64,000 nt of DNA from Orientallactaga sibirica (GCA_036365145.1 JAEOAD010000024.1:13163501-13227500), one strand, 5' to 3'; positions 35,300 through 47,511 are shown, counted from the stretch's first letter. A program made the numbers and translations. The notes: a model not told the origin generated them from the letters alone.

Positions 35300-36236
35300 C
35301 CTACGTTCCATTGTTTAAAACCAACAATTCACCCTGTAACTTCAGTTTCTCTATATCCTATCATTCACCAGGAAATCAAACTTACCTTTTCACAGGAGAA
35401 ATATTTATCAGTGTATTCAAATAATGACAAATGAGCAGATGCTGCAAACTGTTTTAAATTAATCTCAAGTGTTTTCTCAAAGAACTAGAGCAGAGAAAAA
35501 GTAAAGAAATCAGAAACTGGAAGAATAATGCCTAAAACCTTTCTGATGTTTAAGTAGAAAAAAAAATCAAATTCTACAATATGTTGAGAAGATATCGCTA
35601 GTCCGTAGACAGCTGAGCTGACAGAACACAAGTTTGGCCTCTTAAATATGGACTTCATCACACTGTACCTATGAAGAAAAAAATTACAGAGTGGACTGAA
35701 CAACAGCCTGCCTGCTGGGGTTGTTACTTAGGACAGATGCTGAACAGTTAGGGTGGCATGGTGGCCGTCTGCCTCCTGGTTAACTACACTGTCCTTGAAC
35801 CTAGAATTCCTTCAACTATAAGTTCACTATCTCTCTTTTATTGTCTTCATTTATTAATGCTGCCTTTCTGTGCCTAAGCCTCCATATCAACTGTACGAAG
35901 ACATATTATAATTTACTTCATATGGCTGACTGGAGAATAAAATGTACATCCGGGGTTCTTTTTAGTTTTATGAAAATAATTCGATGTTTTAGAAACATTA
36001 GATCACTAGATCCAAGGACAAAAATACTTACAATCTTAAAAATAGAGAACCATGTCAGTATAAAAAACTGTACAACAAATAATACATATGTTTATATATA
36101 CTATATATTATGTACATTTAATTATATATATAATTGCAACTATGTGTCTGTAATAAACAAAACTGATCACAGAAATTTGGATTCTGACTTTTTTTTTTAA
36201 CTTTTTCTTTATTTACTGAATATTAAATACTCCGAG

Positions 36237-36312
36237 GTTCAGCCAGGGAACTCAGTGGTGAAGTGTTCATCTCCTATTTGTCAGGCATTGGTCCCCAGCA
36301 CCTCTCCCCACC
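36237..36312 (+). repeat. ID-like tRNA SINE
   Basis: 'agggaactcagtggtgaagt' and 'aggcattggtccccagcacc' match the A- and B-box regions of ID-type elements. Confidence 0.55.
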
Positions 36313-36534
36313 AATAGAATCACAGGTTCAAAGTTGAATTGATCATTCTCCTCAGTCTATGGCTCACAAAGACCTTTTAATGACTCTCTCGCCTTGTGCA
36401 ATTATTTTTACTTTTCCCCTTATGTTCTGTTTCCCCTCTCTCTTTCCTTCCTTATGTATTCAACACAAACACAGGTGCCTCTTTTGTTTGTGTGTACTTT
36501 TTCAAAAGATATACTGAAATACATACATATGCAT

Positions 36535-36575
36535 GTGTGTGTGTATATATATATACACACATATGTGTGTGTGTC
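36535..36575 (+). repeat. (GT)n-(TA)n-(CA)n-(GT)n simple repeat
   Basis: Short alternating purine-pyrimidine run that is close to an inverted repeat. Confidence 0.85.
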
Positions 36576-37499
36576 TATAAACAAGATTTGAAAAATTATA
36601 TATGACTAACTCTTAATTTACATGAATGATATTAAACTCTGAATCTGAATTGGGTTTATGATGTCTTACTCTACACTACTCTTCAGCAATAGGCACTTCC
36701 CTCATATGTACAGGCCCTGGGTTTGATTCCAGAACTGAAAGGAAAAAAAAAAAAAAAAAAACCCTAATTGTGTTTCTGCTTATATAGTTCATTACCTCTG
36801 GCTTAGTCTTAATTTTTTTGTGTATGTGCAGCATCTCTTATATGTACTCACCCAGAGATAGCTGTCTAAGTGGTTTTCAATGACTTGGTAGTACCACGTT
36901 GGAGAAGGTAAGCTAACTTATTTAATCTGCCAGTGTAAATGTTTCTTCTTAAAACACCCTCACAGTGCACTAAGAATAATATTTGACCAAGTATCTAGGC
37001 ATCCTGTGCCTCTGTCTGCTGGATATATAACATTATCCATCACAGCAGCTATCTGCTTACTCTCAGATTTGGGGAAGAACAAAGAGTAAATTCTCTGGGT
37101 GATACTGGGCTTTCTCAGGTAGGCATTTGCAGGTGAGGAAGAGGAGCACTGGGGCCACTTTAAAGACACATTCTTGTGCTGCTAGAAACCACCAGTTTGA
37201 TGACTGTTGAGAACAGATGTTGGGGTAGAGTCATTATTTGTAAATAAGTCTGCAGTTCTTAAACTTTAGAATTTCCCTCTTAAAATAATCCATCTGGAAT
37301 TTATCTTTGTATGGTTTCATTAAATATTTGTATATTTAATTATATGATGGGGGACAGAGAGGAAGTCCCACTTTACATGCCTCCAATATGCACAATATTT
37401 CATTACCATAGTTTAGTTAAATAACACAAGTCCCTAATAACACTATTCAAATTTCAATTACCATGGCATATTAACTGTGAGTAATTGCATAAAGCAAAA

Positions 37500-38045
37500 A
37501 CTTCACTGCTCGCTTTCCAGTCCATATATCACTGCATGAATAACTGAAAGGTTGGTCAGTGGCCAATCATCCCACCTCCTTCCAGGTGTGATTGGCCATT
37601 GAGCCTTGGCTGCTCAGCTCCTTCCCAGACAGCAGTGTGTGGGTTATCGTGTCTTCTTATCTCTCAGTGATGAACTCTGAATGTACCCTCAAAAAATGGA
37701 CAATCAAAAGAGGGAATTAGGTAACAAAGCTAAAAGGATAGCAAAGAAATGTAAAATGGTGATAAAGGAAATTAAATTCAGATTGATCCTAAATGGGAAG
37801 ATGGAAGAAACCACTGATGGCAGAAATGTCTCCACTACTCCAGATATTAGATACATTGTTAAAGGAAGTGATCAAAGATCAATTTATAGACATAAATGAG
37901 GAAAGTGGCTATGATGAAAAGAAGACAGCTGTTGTAGAGGGTGAGATGACAGCATAAACCACATGAAGGGATTTTCAAAATCATTTCACAGCACTGAACT
38001 GAAAAAGATAAACTGGTAAAAATTTACTCAACTGTAGAAAAGAAG
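37500..38045 (+). pseudogene. Possible decayed coding or transposon relic
   Basis: The frame at 37681-37899 is lysine-rich ('KRELGNKAKRIAKKCK') and later text in other frames remains A-rich and protein-like. It could be the remains of a DNA transposon or of a processed transcript. I see no terminal repeats and do not recognise the parent. A chance open frame in A-rich DNA cannot be excluded. Confidence 0.2.
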
Positions 38046-38107
38046 ACCTTTCTCTAAGCTATATATATATAAAAAAAAAAAAATCCCTCCTTGAGTTATA
38101 CAACAAA

Positions 38108-38294
38108 AGGACTGGCACTTGCCTGTGAGGCCTAAGAACCCCAGTTTGATTCTCCAGGTCCCACATAAGCCAGATGCATGTGGTGGCGTATGCGTCTGGA
38201 GTTCGTTTGCAGTGGCTAGAGGCCCTGGCATGCCCATTCTCACTCTTTCTCTCTCTCCCTTCTTTGTCTCTAATAAATAAATAAATAAAAATGA
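38108..38294 (+). repeat. tRNA-derived SINE (DIP-like), head truncated
   Basis: Starts within the head at 'cacttgcctgtgaggcctaa', then 'ccagatgcatgtggtggcgt', 'gttcgtttgcagtggctaga', CT tract, AAATAA tail. Confidence 0.9.
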
Positions 38295-38849
38295 AATCTT
38301 TAAAATATAATTCAGAAAGAGTTTGGACATAAATACCTTGCATAGGTGGATAATACTGCTCCCAGAATCCATAGGTGATTTTAAGAAACTTCTGGTGCCA
38401 GGGATAGGATCCAGTCCAGTGAGTTGCTCGCCAGGGAGGCCATTGAGACCTCCAGAACAATACTAGCTGTTGTCAGTGCTATTGCTTGCCTGGCTAGAGA
38501 ATCTTCTCTTTGTAGATGGCAGTCACTGCAGAGGAGACACAAGCCACCATGAGGCTCAGGAAACACTAAAGCTCAGACCAGTCCCGACATCTCCTAGTGA
38601 ATTAATTGCTATCTTAGCTCTTTTGTGAATACTGTGATATCTTGTCTGGTGTACCTAGCATCAGATGCTGTCTCTGTCATGACCAGTTTCCTCAATAATG
38701 CCTGTCATTCCTCTGTTGTCTTCCATTCCTTTGTAATCATGGAGGAGAGACAAGTGTCCCTGTTGGCTCATATGAGCCTGCTGTGTGTGTGGGGGGGGGG
38801 GGTTGACTTTCCTTGTATTGCAGCCTTTGTCTCAAGAAGATTTAGGGAC
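38295..38849. other. Sequence without recognised gene
   Basis: The frame at 38625-39134 runs on into the LTR and is not credible as a gene. A G-run of about a dozen bases lies at 38790-38802. Confidence 0.45.
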
Positions 38850-39236
38850 TGTGGTAGTTTGGTATGTACCCCCCACCGAGACTCAGGAGTTTTATTAAAG
38901 ATTGTAACTTTAATTTCACCTGTGTGGTTTGAAGAGGTGTCATGGGGGTGGATCCTGGGTTCCAGCCCAAAAGTGTGTTTGAAGATGGACCTGATTTCCA
39001 GCCTGAAGGTATGCAGAGTGTTTGAGCTCATCCTGGGCTCCTTGCTATTTGGCTGCCAGTTTTGCTGTTGCTGGCTCTGTGGTTGTGTCTCTCTGCTTGG
39101 ATCTGTGAATGGAAGCTATCTTCTTCTGCCATGAATGGAACTTCCTCTGGATCTGTAAGCTTTAGATAAATCCCTTCCTCTCATAAACTGTGTCTATTTG
39201 GAAGTACATCCCAGCAATGTGAAGCTGTCTGCTTCT
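38850..39236 (+). mobile_element. Solo MaLR LTR
   Basis: Starts TGTGGTAGTTTGGTATGTAC, contains 'cttcctctggatctgtaagc', 'agataaatcccttcctctca' and ends near 'gtgaagctgtctgcttct'. It is clearly related to the 23511 and 25109 LTRs. The right boundary is uncertain by a few bases. Confidence 0.75.
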
Positions 39237-40666
39237 GTTGGACTTAGGCTAATTTTGTCTGATCCCATGTTCTATAGCTACATGATCCAGGCTATGAGAG
39301 ACTATGTTATTTTTGTTCAATATTCTTTCCCATTTCAAGCAGTTCAGAAGCAGAGCATTCCCCAATTTTCCAAGTTTCCTATGTTAGCCCATTAATAAGA
39401 CCTCCATCTGCTTAGTAAATCATGGATTTTGTTAATGAAGGTATTAAATGTCAGACATGAGGTATATTGTTGATCACTTCTGCTTCATTCTATTCTCTCC
39501 TGACCATGTGACTTTTCCTTTATTCCCCTACTTTTCCTGCCAATTGAGAACTAATTTAGAGTATAACATCTCTATGTCTGTTTTGTACTGTATTTTGCCT
39601 GTTATTCCTTCCATACATGGGTCAGTTCTTTCTGGGCAGACAGTTCATTCTTAGTGGCAGGTCTTAGTACCGGCAGGAGAGGTCACAGAATTGCTTCTAT
39701 ACACTGCTTATGATCTCCCATATGTGCTACGTTCAGAAATTGATGTATATTTTCTATTTCATCAGGCATTTGGGGATGGGCATCCTCATATGTATGTGGT
39801 AGACCTCATCCATGCACCAAGGAAGCATGCCATTGCGTACCACATAGAAAAAACAACCCTGGGATTGTCCCTGAAGACATTCTATCCCAAGAAAGATCAG
39901 AATCAATTGTTTATTTTTTATGTGATATTAGAGGCCATAAAACTGCCAGTATATCAAGGAGTCACATCATCCCACACAACATAGAGAAAGGTAGCATACA
40001 GGGATTGTCCCTATGGACACTCTCCTGTCAGATGGCTCAGCCTTCACTACACATCTCATCTCCTGGCAGGGTTCACACAATTATTCCTGCCTGATATAGG
40101 ATTAACACAGAATAACTTCATTAATGGATTTAAAGATTATTCTGCCATTTTGTATTATTTTATATGCAAATCACTGTATTCGGTATTGATAATTATAAAA
40201 TCAACTGTAAGAAACACTGAAGATGTTCTGTGTCCTATAGTATTATGTAGTCAGCCTTAATTTAATTATTTTTAAAATTGAACAAACACTTCCATCTCAT
40301 TTGTATACAAATTTGCTTCCATCTCTAATAAATTATAAAATTATATAATATATATATATATATGAGAATTGTTTTCTGATAAATTTCTTTATGATTTATT
40401 ACCAGTAATTGTTTAATTTGTGTAACCACTGTATATACTTACATACTCAGAGACATGTAAAATTTTTCAGGTGAAAAGAAGTCATAAATGGAAATAAATA
40501 TAAGAAGTTCTATTTTAGAATATCTGTGTATCTGTCAAACACAGCCTGCATGAAAACAATTCAGTCTAGCAGTGCATGATTAGCTTTATGCATTTTATTA
40601 AATGCTATTTCAATGTGACATTATTGTTGTGGCTTAATACTACCTAAATGAAGTTTATATTATTAA
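39237..40666. other. AT-rich sequence with one unexplained frame
   Basis: The frame at 39691-39984 codes 97 residues with no low-complexity, but I recognise nothing in it; an internal segment of a retroelement or chance are both possible. A TA run lies at 40346-40362. Confidence 0.35.
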
Positions 40667-40676
40667 AAGTGAATTA

Positions 40677-40813
40677 GGGCTGGAGAGATGGCTTAGTGGT
40701 TAAGGTATTTGCCTGCAAAAGCCAAAGGATCCACGTAAGCCAGATACACAAGGGGGCGCATGTGTCTGAAGTTTGTTTGTAGTGGCTGGAGGCCCTGGCA
40801 TGCCCATTCTCAT

Positions 40814-40854
<41 letters not shown>

Positions 40855-40899
40855 GACTCTTTCTCTCTCTCTCAAATAAATAAATAAAATAAAATAAAT
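40677..40899 (+). repeat. tRNA-derived SINE (DIP-like) with exact TSD
   Basis: Head 'gggctggagagatggcttag', core, long CT tract and AAATAA/AAAT tail. It is bordered by an exact duplication aagtgaatta (40667-40676 and 40900-40909), proving a target-primed insertion. Confidence 0.95.
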
Positions 40900-40909
40900 A
40901 AGTGAATTA

Positions 40910-41379
40910 AAAACTAAAATAAATAAATTACATCAAATGCTAACAGATATTCAAACTGATATACAAGTTATAGCTCTACTTTCTCAAGTATTCTACACAG
41001 ATACCATTATCAATGAGAATGTGTACATCTTCAACAGTGGCACGGCAGTACTTTTGTAAATGACATAGACATGTTTTTAAACATACAAAATAATGTCTAC
41101 GTACATTTGTGGATGACTTTCGCATATAACTCAGCAATTGAACGGATGTGTGTATATGTGTACAACAAATGCACTGCTCATATGATGGACTGAATTGTTG
41201 AGATACCTTTCTGACATGCCTTGTGTAATTTTAATGATCTTGTGAATATGGCATTTAAAATAAAAACAACAAATCTGAATAAAATACTAACACTTAAACT
41301 CTTAAGTTAAAGACTACACACATGGAAGGCTGAAAAATAACTAGCTTTGAAACCCTGTCCTTTCAACAATACTACTGCA
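40910..41379. other. AT-rich sequence without recognised feature
   Basis: Nothing recognised. Confidence 0.4.
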
Positions 41380-42660
41380 CTTTTAAATGGGCCTTGTTGT
41401 TTTCTTTTAATTCACTAAAATTAATCTTATAGATGTAGATGCCAGATTTGCATTAATTAAAACTCTACTGTAGAAGCCAGGCTTAATTGCAATCAAATTT
41501 GCTTAATTATGCATGGCGAGAGATTCCCAAACGAGAAAGGTTTTAGTAAGGATTTTGGTTTTTTGCATTGACAAAATAAATTGAAATTGTCATTTTTTGT
41601 GTTTTATGTAACTCTTGTAAATAATTTGCAGAGCACCTTAAGTCTTCTATGTAAAGCAATGTTATTGCTTAAGTAATTATAACAATCTGCATTTTTCATT
41701 GTTAATTGTGGGTGTCAGACTCATTAATTTTAATTTACAGACTAATGAAATTAAGAAAATTTTGTGCTGATCTGCTGAAACTTGCTTAGAAGAAGTTGTT
41801 TAATACAACTAAAGTTTGAAAAAGTCAAGCCTCATTTTTGTAATTTGTATTTTAACAAATATAATCATTTCATAACAGTTTTTTTCAATAAAATTTGGCT
41901 TAGTGTAAAAACTATTAAACTGTGTGAGAATTATGCATGTTTGAAACAAAATAATGATTAAATTTATATTTAATTTAGTATTATAGGCTGCTTTAAAAAT
42001 CTGCAAACATTCCAAATATAGTTTTAATATTATTTCATCTATTTTAGGAGGAGATTATATGAGGGAAGAAGAGAAATTTTCCAAAATGACAGATGTAAAT
42101 AGAAGCCAGTTTAATCATTCTTAGTTCAATAGATTATCAGTACATTATAGAGCATGATGTAGATTACCATAGCAATTTTGTCTCAGATATCCGTAATACA
42201 TTTATAGCTTTGATACTGACTGTATCTGTAGTTTCATTAATTTCACATGTGAATTTAAAACCAAGTGATTCATAAGGTAATTAGTAAAGAAAGTTACATG
42301 AATATGATGATAAAGAACAATCCTAAATCTTATTTTATGTTAAGACATTGCATTTTGTTCTTGAAGCCTGATAAAAACTTTCAGTAATATAATTATTATT
42401 GTACAAATAAAATGGAAACAGAAAATGTCTGTCATGCTTATTTTACTAGTAAGTTAAATCTTAAGGAAATTAGCAAAAGAGCCTTCACCTCAATTATTAT
42501 TCATATAATTAAGAATTCCAAAACAATTACAGTAATTCTGTTTAAAATCAAGCATGAACGTTTCGTAGTTGAAAACACAATTGTTGAATTTCTCAAGAAG
42601 AGAACGGCAAAGCAAAGATTATCCATAATTAAGACTAACCTTTAATTACTCATCTTTTTA
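41380..42660. other. Candidate conserved enhancer region, TAATTA-rich
   Basis: About 1.3 kb with no recognisable transposable element, between SINE-dense regions. It is packed with homeodomain-type cores: 'gcattaattaaaact', 'ggcttaattgcaatcaaatt', 'gcttaattatgcatgg', 'ctcattaattttaattta', 'aagtaattataac'. The text is not simple repeat and has no credible coding frame. This makeup is typical of deeply conserved developmental enhancers, but conservation itself cannot be seen from one genome. Confidence 0.45.
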
Positions 42661-43046
42661 AATCAAGTTATTCTGAAGAGGTAAAAATAAATCACGAAAG
42701 GGTCTTGGCAATGCACCTCTTCATGGGGCACTCTTTACAAGACACCAGAATGGGGAAAATGTTGTCAATGCAATAGAAAACATAATAAGAAAAAGAAATT
42801 CCAAGACATCAAGATACATAGTAGGTACAAAGCAATTAGAAAGGTTTTCTCCTAATTCATAAACAATGAGAAAAAAAGGCAGTCTGGTCTAAAGTTGACA
42901 AGTTGATAGTAAAAAATTTAGAATGACACTTTTTCCTTCAAGGCTTTAGAATGAAAACCACTTTTGCATTTTATTAACCTTGATAGCAGCCTCAAACTTG
43001 TTCATTGTTTCTTCACAAGAGTATTTACCACTATTCTATTTTTAAA
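42661..43046. other. Sequence without recognised feature
   Basis: A-rich; nothing recognised. Confidence 0.4.
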
Positions 43047-43142
43047 TTTTTTTTTATTTATTAAGTTGAGAGGGAGAGAAAGAAGCAGAGAGAGAGAGAG
43101 AGGCAGATAGAGAGAGAATGGGAGTGCCAGGGCTTCTAGCCT
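43047..43142 (-). repeat. tRNA-derived SINE, antisense, truncated
   Basis: Has the reversed tail, GA tract and 'gaatgggagtgccagggctt', then breaks off before the core, where the next copy starts. Confidence 0.8.
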
Positions 43143-43149
43143 CTGCAAA

Positions 43150-43246
43150 TAAAAGCTAGACAGAGATGGCTTAGCAGTTGAGGTGCTTACCTGCAAAGAC
43201 AAAGAACCTAGGTTCAGTTCTCCACAACCCATTTAAGCCAGATGCA
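43150..43246 (+). repeat. tRNA-derived SINE head, sense, truncated
   Basis: Only the head and start of the core: 'cagagatggcttagcagttg', 'gtgcttacctgcaaagac', 'taagccagatgcac'. Stops where the third copy begins. Confidence 0.8.
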
Positions 43247-43249
43247 CTA

Positions 43250-43476
43250 TCCTATTTTAAATTATTTTTATTTATTAATTTGCAGGGAGAGAAAGAAAAA
43301 GAACATGAATGGGAGAGAAGAAATGGGCGCACCAGGGCCTCTTGCCACTGTAAACAAACTCCACATGTATGCACCACTTTGTGCATCTGGCTTTACCTTG
43401 GTACTGGAGAATTGAACCCGGGCCATCATGTTTTTTAGGCAGGTGCCTTTACCAGCTGAGCCATCTCTGCAGCCCC
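43250..43476 (-). repeat. tRNA-derived SINE (DIP-like), antisense
   Basis: Complete in complement from the T-rich tail to 'accagctgagccatctctgc'. It likely interrupted the preceding sense copy. Confidence 0.9.
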
Positions 43477-44587
43477 ACTATTCTAATTTTCCCTTCAGAA
43501 TCCTAACTAATTTTCACCAGACCCTAGGAAGCAAGAGATTATTGGTTCACACTTTTTTCTTGTTTTCTGTGCTCTTTATTAGGATCTCATAAAAGAAGCC
43601 CTGTACTTAGTTGTACTCATTATACCAAGAGGTGTGAAATTTAAAATTTTATTGTTGTTAATGACCCAGCATAGCTACACATCCACTTCCAGAATTCTTT
43701 CCCTATGTTCTTAGCCTTCAGAATTATTTTCTCTCTTAATCATAATTTTGCCCCTACTCATGCTTAGTCCTTCATTTTTATACTTTTTTGTTCTATTACA
43801 TAGAACAAATATAGATATAAAGTCATTGCTTCATTCTCTTGTCTCCCTTGCCCTTCTTTGTTTCCAATTCCTAGTATTTTTCCAGGCATATTTTCCCACT
43901 TTCTGTCACTCCGTGTTGCCAATATCTTCAATTCCATTCTCTGTCCCCATTTCATCCTGTCCTCTGTGCCCCTGGTTTCACCCAAAGATGCTGTTATGGT
44001 GATGGATGAACACAGTGCAGAACATTCCATAGGTATCATATTGCTATACAACATACACATCCCATACAACAATAAATCTAAAAATAACTAGCAAAAGGAG
44101 ACGTTTAAGTTGAGAGTTAAAAGTGCTAACAGGGTCAACTGGTACAGTCATTGTGTGGATGGTGGTTTCACTACCTTGGAGACAAATGGGCAAGAGCCAA
44201 TGGAGCTGGGCAGTCATGATGAAATCAGTAATAAATCAGACACAGAGTATAAGCATGAATCAAATTACTAGACTCAAATAGCTGGGCACAGACTTGAAAG
44301 GAAAATATGTCATTTCCTTCTCTTTCCCACCATCTCGCTTCCATCCATCTTTTATCTCACTTGCTTGAGGTCTGCCTTTCTCATTCCGACCTGATGGCTG
44401 AATTTCCCTTATTCTATAATTTTTCTTAAAAGCAAGATTTGTATTAATCCTGAAATGCTTATGCTTCTTATTAAAGGATTATGAGGTGTTAAGACCAGCT
44501 CCCAGCTCTCTAAGAATCTAGTGCACAATGATGAATAGCATCGATACTTCTTAAATGAAAGCTGGTTCACAATTTAAAAATGAACAG
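43477..44587. other. Sequence without recognised gene
   Basis: Overlapping frames at 43748-44091 on both strands have no recognisable domain. No repeat assigned. Confidence 0.4.
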
Positions 44588-44745
44588 GGAGCCTGGCATT
44601 GTGGCCCAGACCTGTAATCCCAGCACTTGGGAATTGACAGAGGGAGAAATCAAGAGTACAAGGTCATCCTTCTCTGAAGCCTAGCGAGTGGGAAGCTAGC
44701 CTGGGATACATGAAGCCCTCAGTCAAAAAGCACATAAATGAAAAA
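44588..44745 (+). repeat. Degenerate B1-type SINE
   Basis: 'ggcccagacctgtaatccca', 'gcacttggga' and an A-rich end; the middle carries extra sequence unlike a standard B1. Confidence 0.65.
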
Positions 44746-45516
44746 GAAAAAGAACCAGACACAATCCCCTAAATATAATTCCTAATGCTTCCATGAACTT
44801 GAAGAACACTGTCTATCATTTGCAGGATGGTGTCACTGTTTGTTGTTCTTTTCTCTTTTTTCTAGACTCACATTGTTCTTTCAATCATTCTGTAACCACC
44901 CTCCATTCAGCTGTAGCCACAAGTCCCTTTGTGTTAAACCACTTGTGAGACATATTAAGCACAGCCTCAAACAATGCTGTAGAAATATTGATTTGTGGAA
45001 AACAATAGCACCAGGCAGAATAAACTACCTGTTCTCTTAAATGGGCCACTCATTTACGTCAATACTCAAGTTAGCTTCAGAGAGGAAACAGAAAGACAAG
45101 AAGTAGGACTCTGATAACTTCTGAGCTTTTAATTAAGGACTTAAAATTCTCCCTTTGCGTAAGGGAAACATTCAAACATATAAGCAATAAAGAGAAGGTA
45201 AAAGGAAGCTCTTGTATCTGTCATGCAAATAGAAACATAGCAGAAACACACAAAGACTAGTAGATTACTCATTATTGCCTCTTCCCTCCTCTCCTCTTTA
45301 TATCAGGGATCTATCATGAAACATGCCTATGTATAGATCTTGAATCAAGTATTATCTTCTCATTGATTTTAGAAAAAGTCCTTTGTCCTCAAATTCAGAA
45401 GAAACTCGCAATGAGGCTGTGCCACTTCAATTAACAATAAATGTCGCCAGCTGTTAGCTAGCCTCTATAGTAAGAATCTAGATGGTTTAACTTTTCCTTA
45501 CAGACTGCTAACTAGG
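44746..45516. other. Sequence without recognised gene
   Basis: Nothing recognised; the frame at 44840 is short and without domain. Confidence 0.4.
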
Positions 45517-45690
45517 GGCTGGGGACATGGCCCAGCAATAAAAGGTACTTGCTTTGCAAGCTTGCTGACCAGAATTTAATCCTCCTCAAAGCCCACATGC
45601 AGCTGTAAGCAAAGCAAATGGAGAAGGAACCAGGAAAATCAGGAAGCTTGGCAAGCAACAGAGAGAGACACTGTCTCAAAAGAAAATGAA
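45517..45690 (+). repeat. B4-like SINE, degenerate
   Basis: 'gggctggggacatggcccag', 'gtacttgctttgcaagcttg' then 'gacactgtctcaaaagaaaa' fits a tRNA-like head joined to a B1-like end. Confidence 0.55.
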
Positions 45691-45837
45691 AAGAGAAAAA
45701 CAGTCCAAGCTAATCCTGTGGCAGAAGGAACAAGTAATAAGCTGAACGCATGCATTACACATGATGATGACATATTTAAGAGCAAAATATTGTATACTTG
45801 AAAACTGATGAGGATGGATTTTGTATTCTTACAACAA

Positions 45838-45840
<3 letters not shown>

Positions 45841-45895
<55 letters not shown>
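45841..45895 (+). repeat. (GT)n microsatellite
   Basis: The longest pure GT run of the window (about 54 bases). Confidence 0.98.
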
Positions 45896-45897
<2 letters not shown>

Positions 45898-46109
45898 GTC
45901 TGTCTGCTGTGTAGGCCAAATTTTTTTGAGGAAAGGCAGAAACTACCCAGGGAGTAGGTAGTAATTACAGATCCTGTTTGGCCCATCTCTCCACCAATTG
46001 CAAATGTATTATTAATCAAGATACAGGGATAGAAGTGGGAGTAGGCCTTCGTTAATATAAAGGATCAGATCTAGAAAAGAGACAATTGTACACATAGGTA
46101 ATACTTTCC

Positions 46110-46440
46110 TATTGAACTTCTTCCTCCCGTGTGATTAAAATTACATGTCCTTTGAACAGCATCTCCCTGATTCTAACTCCACCCTCAGATCCTCGTAACT
46201 ACCATTTGCTCTGTGAGTATGCTTTTAAATGTCACATATAAGTAAGACCTCTCTAGCTGTGTCTGGCTTGCTTCACTTCACGTGCAGTCCTCTAGGTGCA
46301 TACACTTCCCCCCTTGCTATATCATCCAAGCTTATAGCTTTTAACATCATTTTTATATGGAGACAGCTTCATAATCTAATTTCTAATCTTTCCACTGAAA
46401 TCCATCTTCCTCTGCAACATCAACATTTGAACATCTTGTA
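46110..46440 (-). mobile_element. Old LINE-1 (L1M-type) 3' end, antisense
   Basis: 'aactaccatttgctctgtga', 'gtcacatataagtaagacct' and 'ctggcttgcttcacttcacg' are the reversed equivalents of the L1M 3'-end text with 'cacatataagtgaga' and 'ggcttatttcactta'. Confidence 0.65.
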
Positions 46441-46504
46441 AGATTCTCAAACTTGGCTTCTCAAAACATTAACTCCTGATGGTCTCCTACAACCTGCTCT
46501 AACT

Positions 46505-46706
46505 GAACGTTTTCTTTTCCATTTTGATTTATTTGCAAGCAGAGAGAGAGACTGGGCTCACCAGGGCCTCTTGCTACTCCAAACAAACTCCAGATACATG
46601 CACTCCATTGCACATCTTGCTTTATGTGATACAGGGGAATCAAATCCAGAATATCAAGCTTTGCAAGTAAACACCTTTAACTGCTGATCCATCTTCCCAG
46701 CCCCCA
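46505..46706 (-). repeat. tRNA-derived SINE (DIP-like), antisense
   Basis: 'gagagactgggctcaccagg', 'aaactccagatacatgcact', 'taactgctgatccatcttcc' in the expected reverse order; short GA tract. Confidence 0.88.
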
Positions 46707-46819
46707 AGCTTCTCTATTTATATATCAATGGAGTTCTGCTCAACTTCTTTTCACCTGTTTTGTCCAACATCAATGCCTATAGACACTATTTTCAAAATAT
46801 AAATAGGATTGTCCACTTC

Positions 46820-47295
46820 TCAGCATTTCTCTTTGACTCCAGTCGACTCCGGACCTATGTGCTGCTTCTGTCCTTGGACAACTGCAGTCTGTTATTTGTA
46901 CAGTAAAAACCAAAATGGTCCTTTTGAAAAGTCACATTATATCCTATTGCTGATGTTCCTCTAAGATTATCAGCTCACCTAGAATAAAATCCATTATTAG
47001 TTTATATTGGCATCTTTGGTCCTTATACGATCTATCTTTCTGAGTTGACATTCTCACACTCTCCTTTTATTCAGTTTGGCTATCATACTAGCCTCATTGC
47101 TGTTACTTAAACACATTAACAAACACCTTTAAAGAGCCCCTGATCCTACTGTTCCCTCCACCTACCATGTTCCTTCCCAGATAAGGGTATCCATCAGTCA
47201 TGACACCTTTCTTAGGCCATTCCTCAAATGCTATTTTCTTATAGGGCCTTCTTATGCTACTTTATATAGAGATGTACCAAATCCCTAGCCACCAA
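46820..47295 (-). repeat. Possible ancient mammal-wide repeat, family unassigned
   Basis: 'agcctcattgctgttactta', 'ctactgttccctccacctac', 'aggccattcctcaaatgcta' recalls a widespread old repeat read in reverse. A 16-base direct duplication 'accaaatccctagcc' lies at its end (47278-47306). Confidence 0.35.
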
Positions 47296-47351
47296 ATCCC
47301 TAGCCTCGTATGCATTTTTTTTTTTTTTTGTTTTAAAAAATATCACAACAA

Positions 47352-47511
47352 GCCGGGTGTGGTGGCGCACGCCTTTAATCCCAGCACTTGGGAGGCAGAG
47401 ATAGGAGGATTGCCATGAGTTCGAGGCCACCCTGAGAATACAGAGTGAATTCCAGGTCAGCCTGGGCTAGAGTGGAACCCTACCTTGAAAAACAAAACTA
47501 AAGAAAAAAGA
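47352..47511 (+). repeat. B1 SINE with exact 17-bp TSD
   Basis: A well preserved B1: 'gccgggtgtggtggcgcacg', 'cctttaatcccagcacttgg', 'gtgaattccaggtcagcctg', A-rich tail. The duplication aaaaaatatcacaacaa is exact at 47335-47351 and 47512-47528, so it is among the younger insertions here. Confidence 0.96.

Larger units (their letters stand above)
35300..37499. other. AT-rich sequence with small repeats
   Basis: No gene. Contains a possible ID-type fragment (36237-36312), a GT/TA microsatellite near 36535-36575, an A-run near 36742, and otherwise unassigned sequence. Confidence 0.4.

Noticed and set aside
38625..39134. The longest frame, 169 codons
   Set aside because: It runs through a G-run into the MaLR solo LTR; no recognised domain.
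45639..46019. A 126-codon minus frame
   Set aside because: It reads through the (GT)n tract as T-H repeats and into a B4-like SINE.
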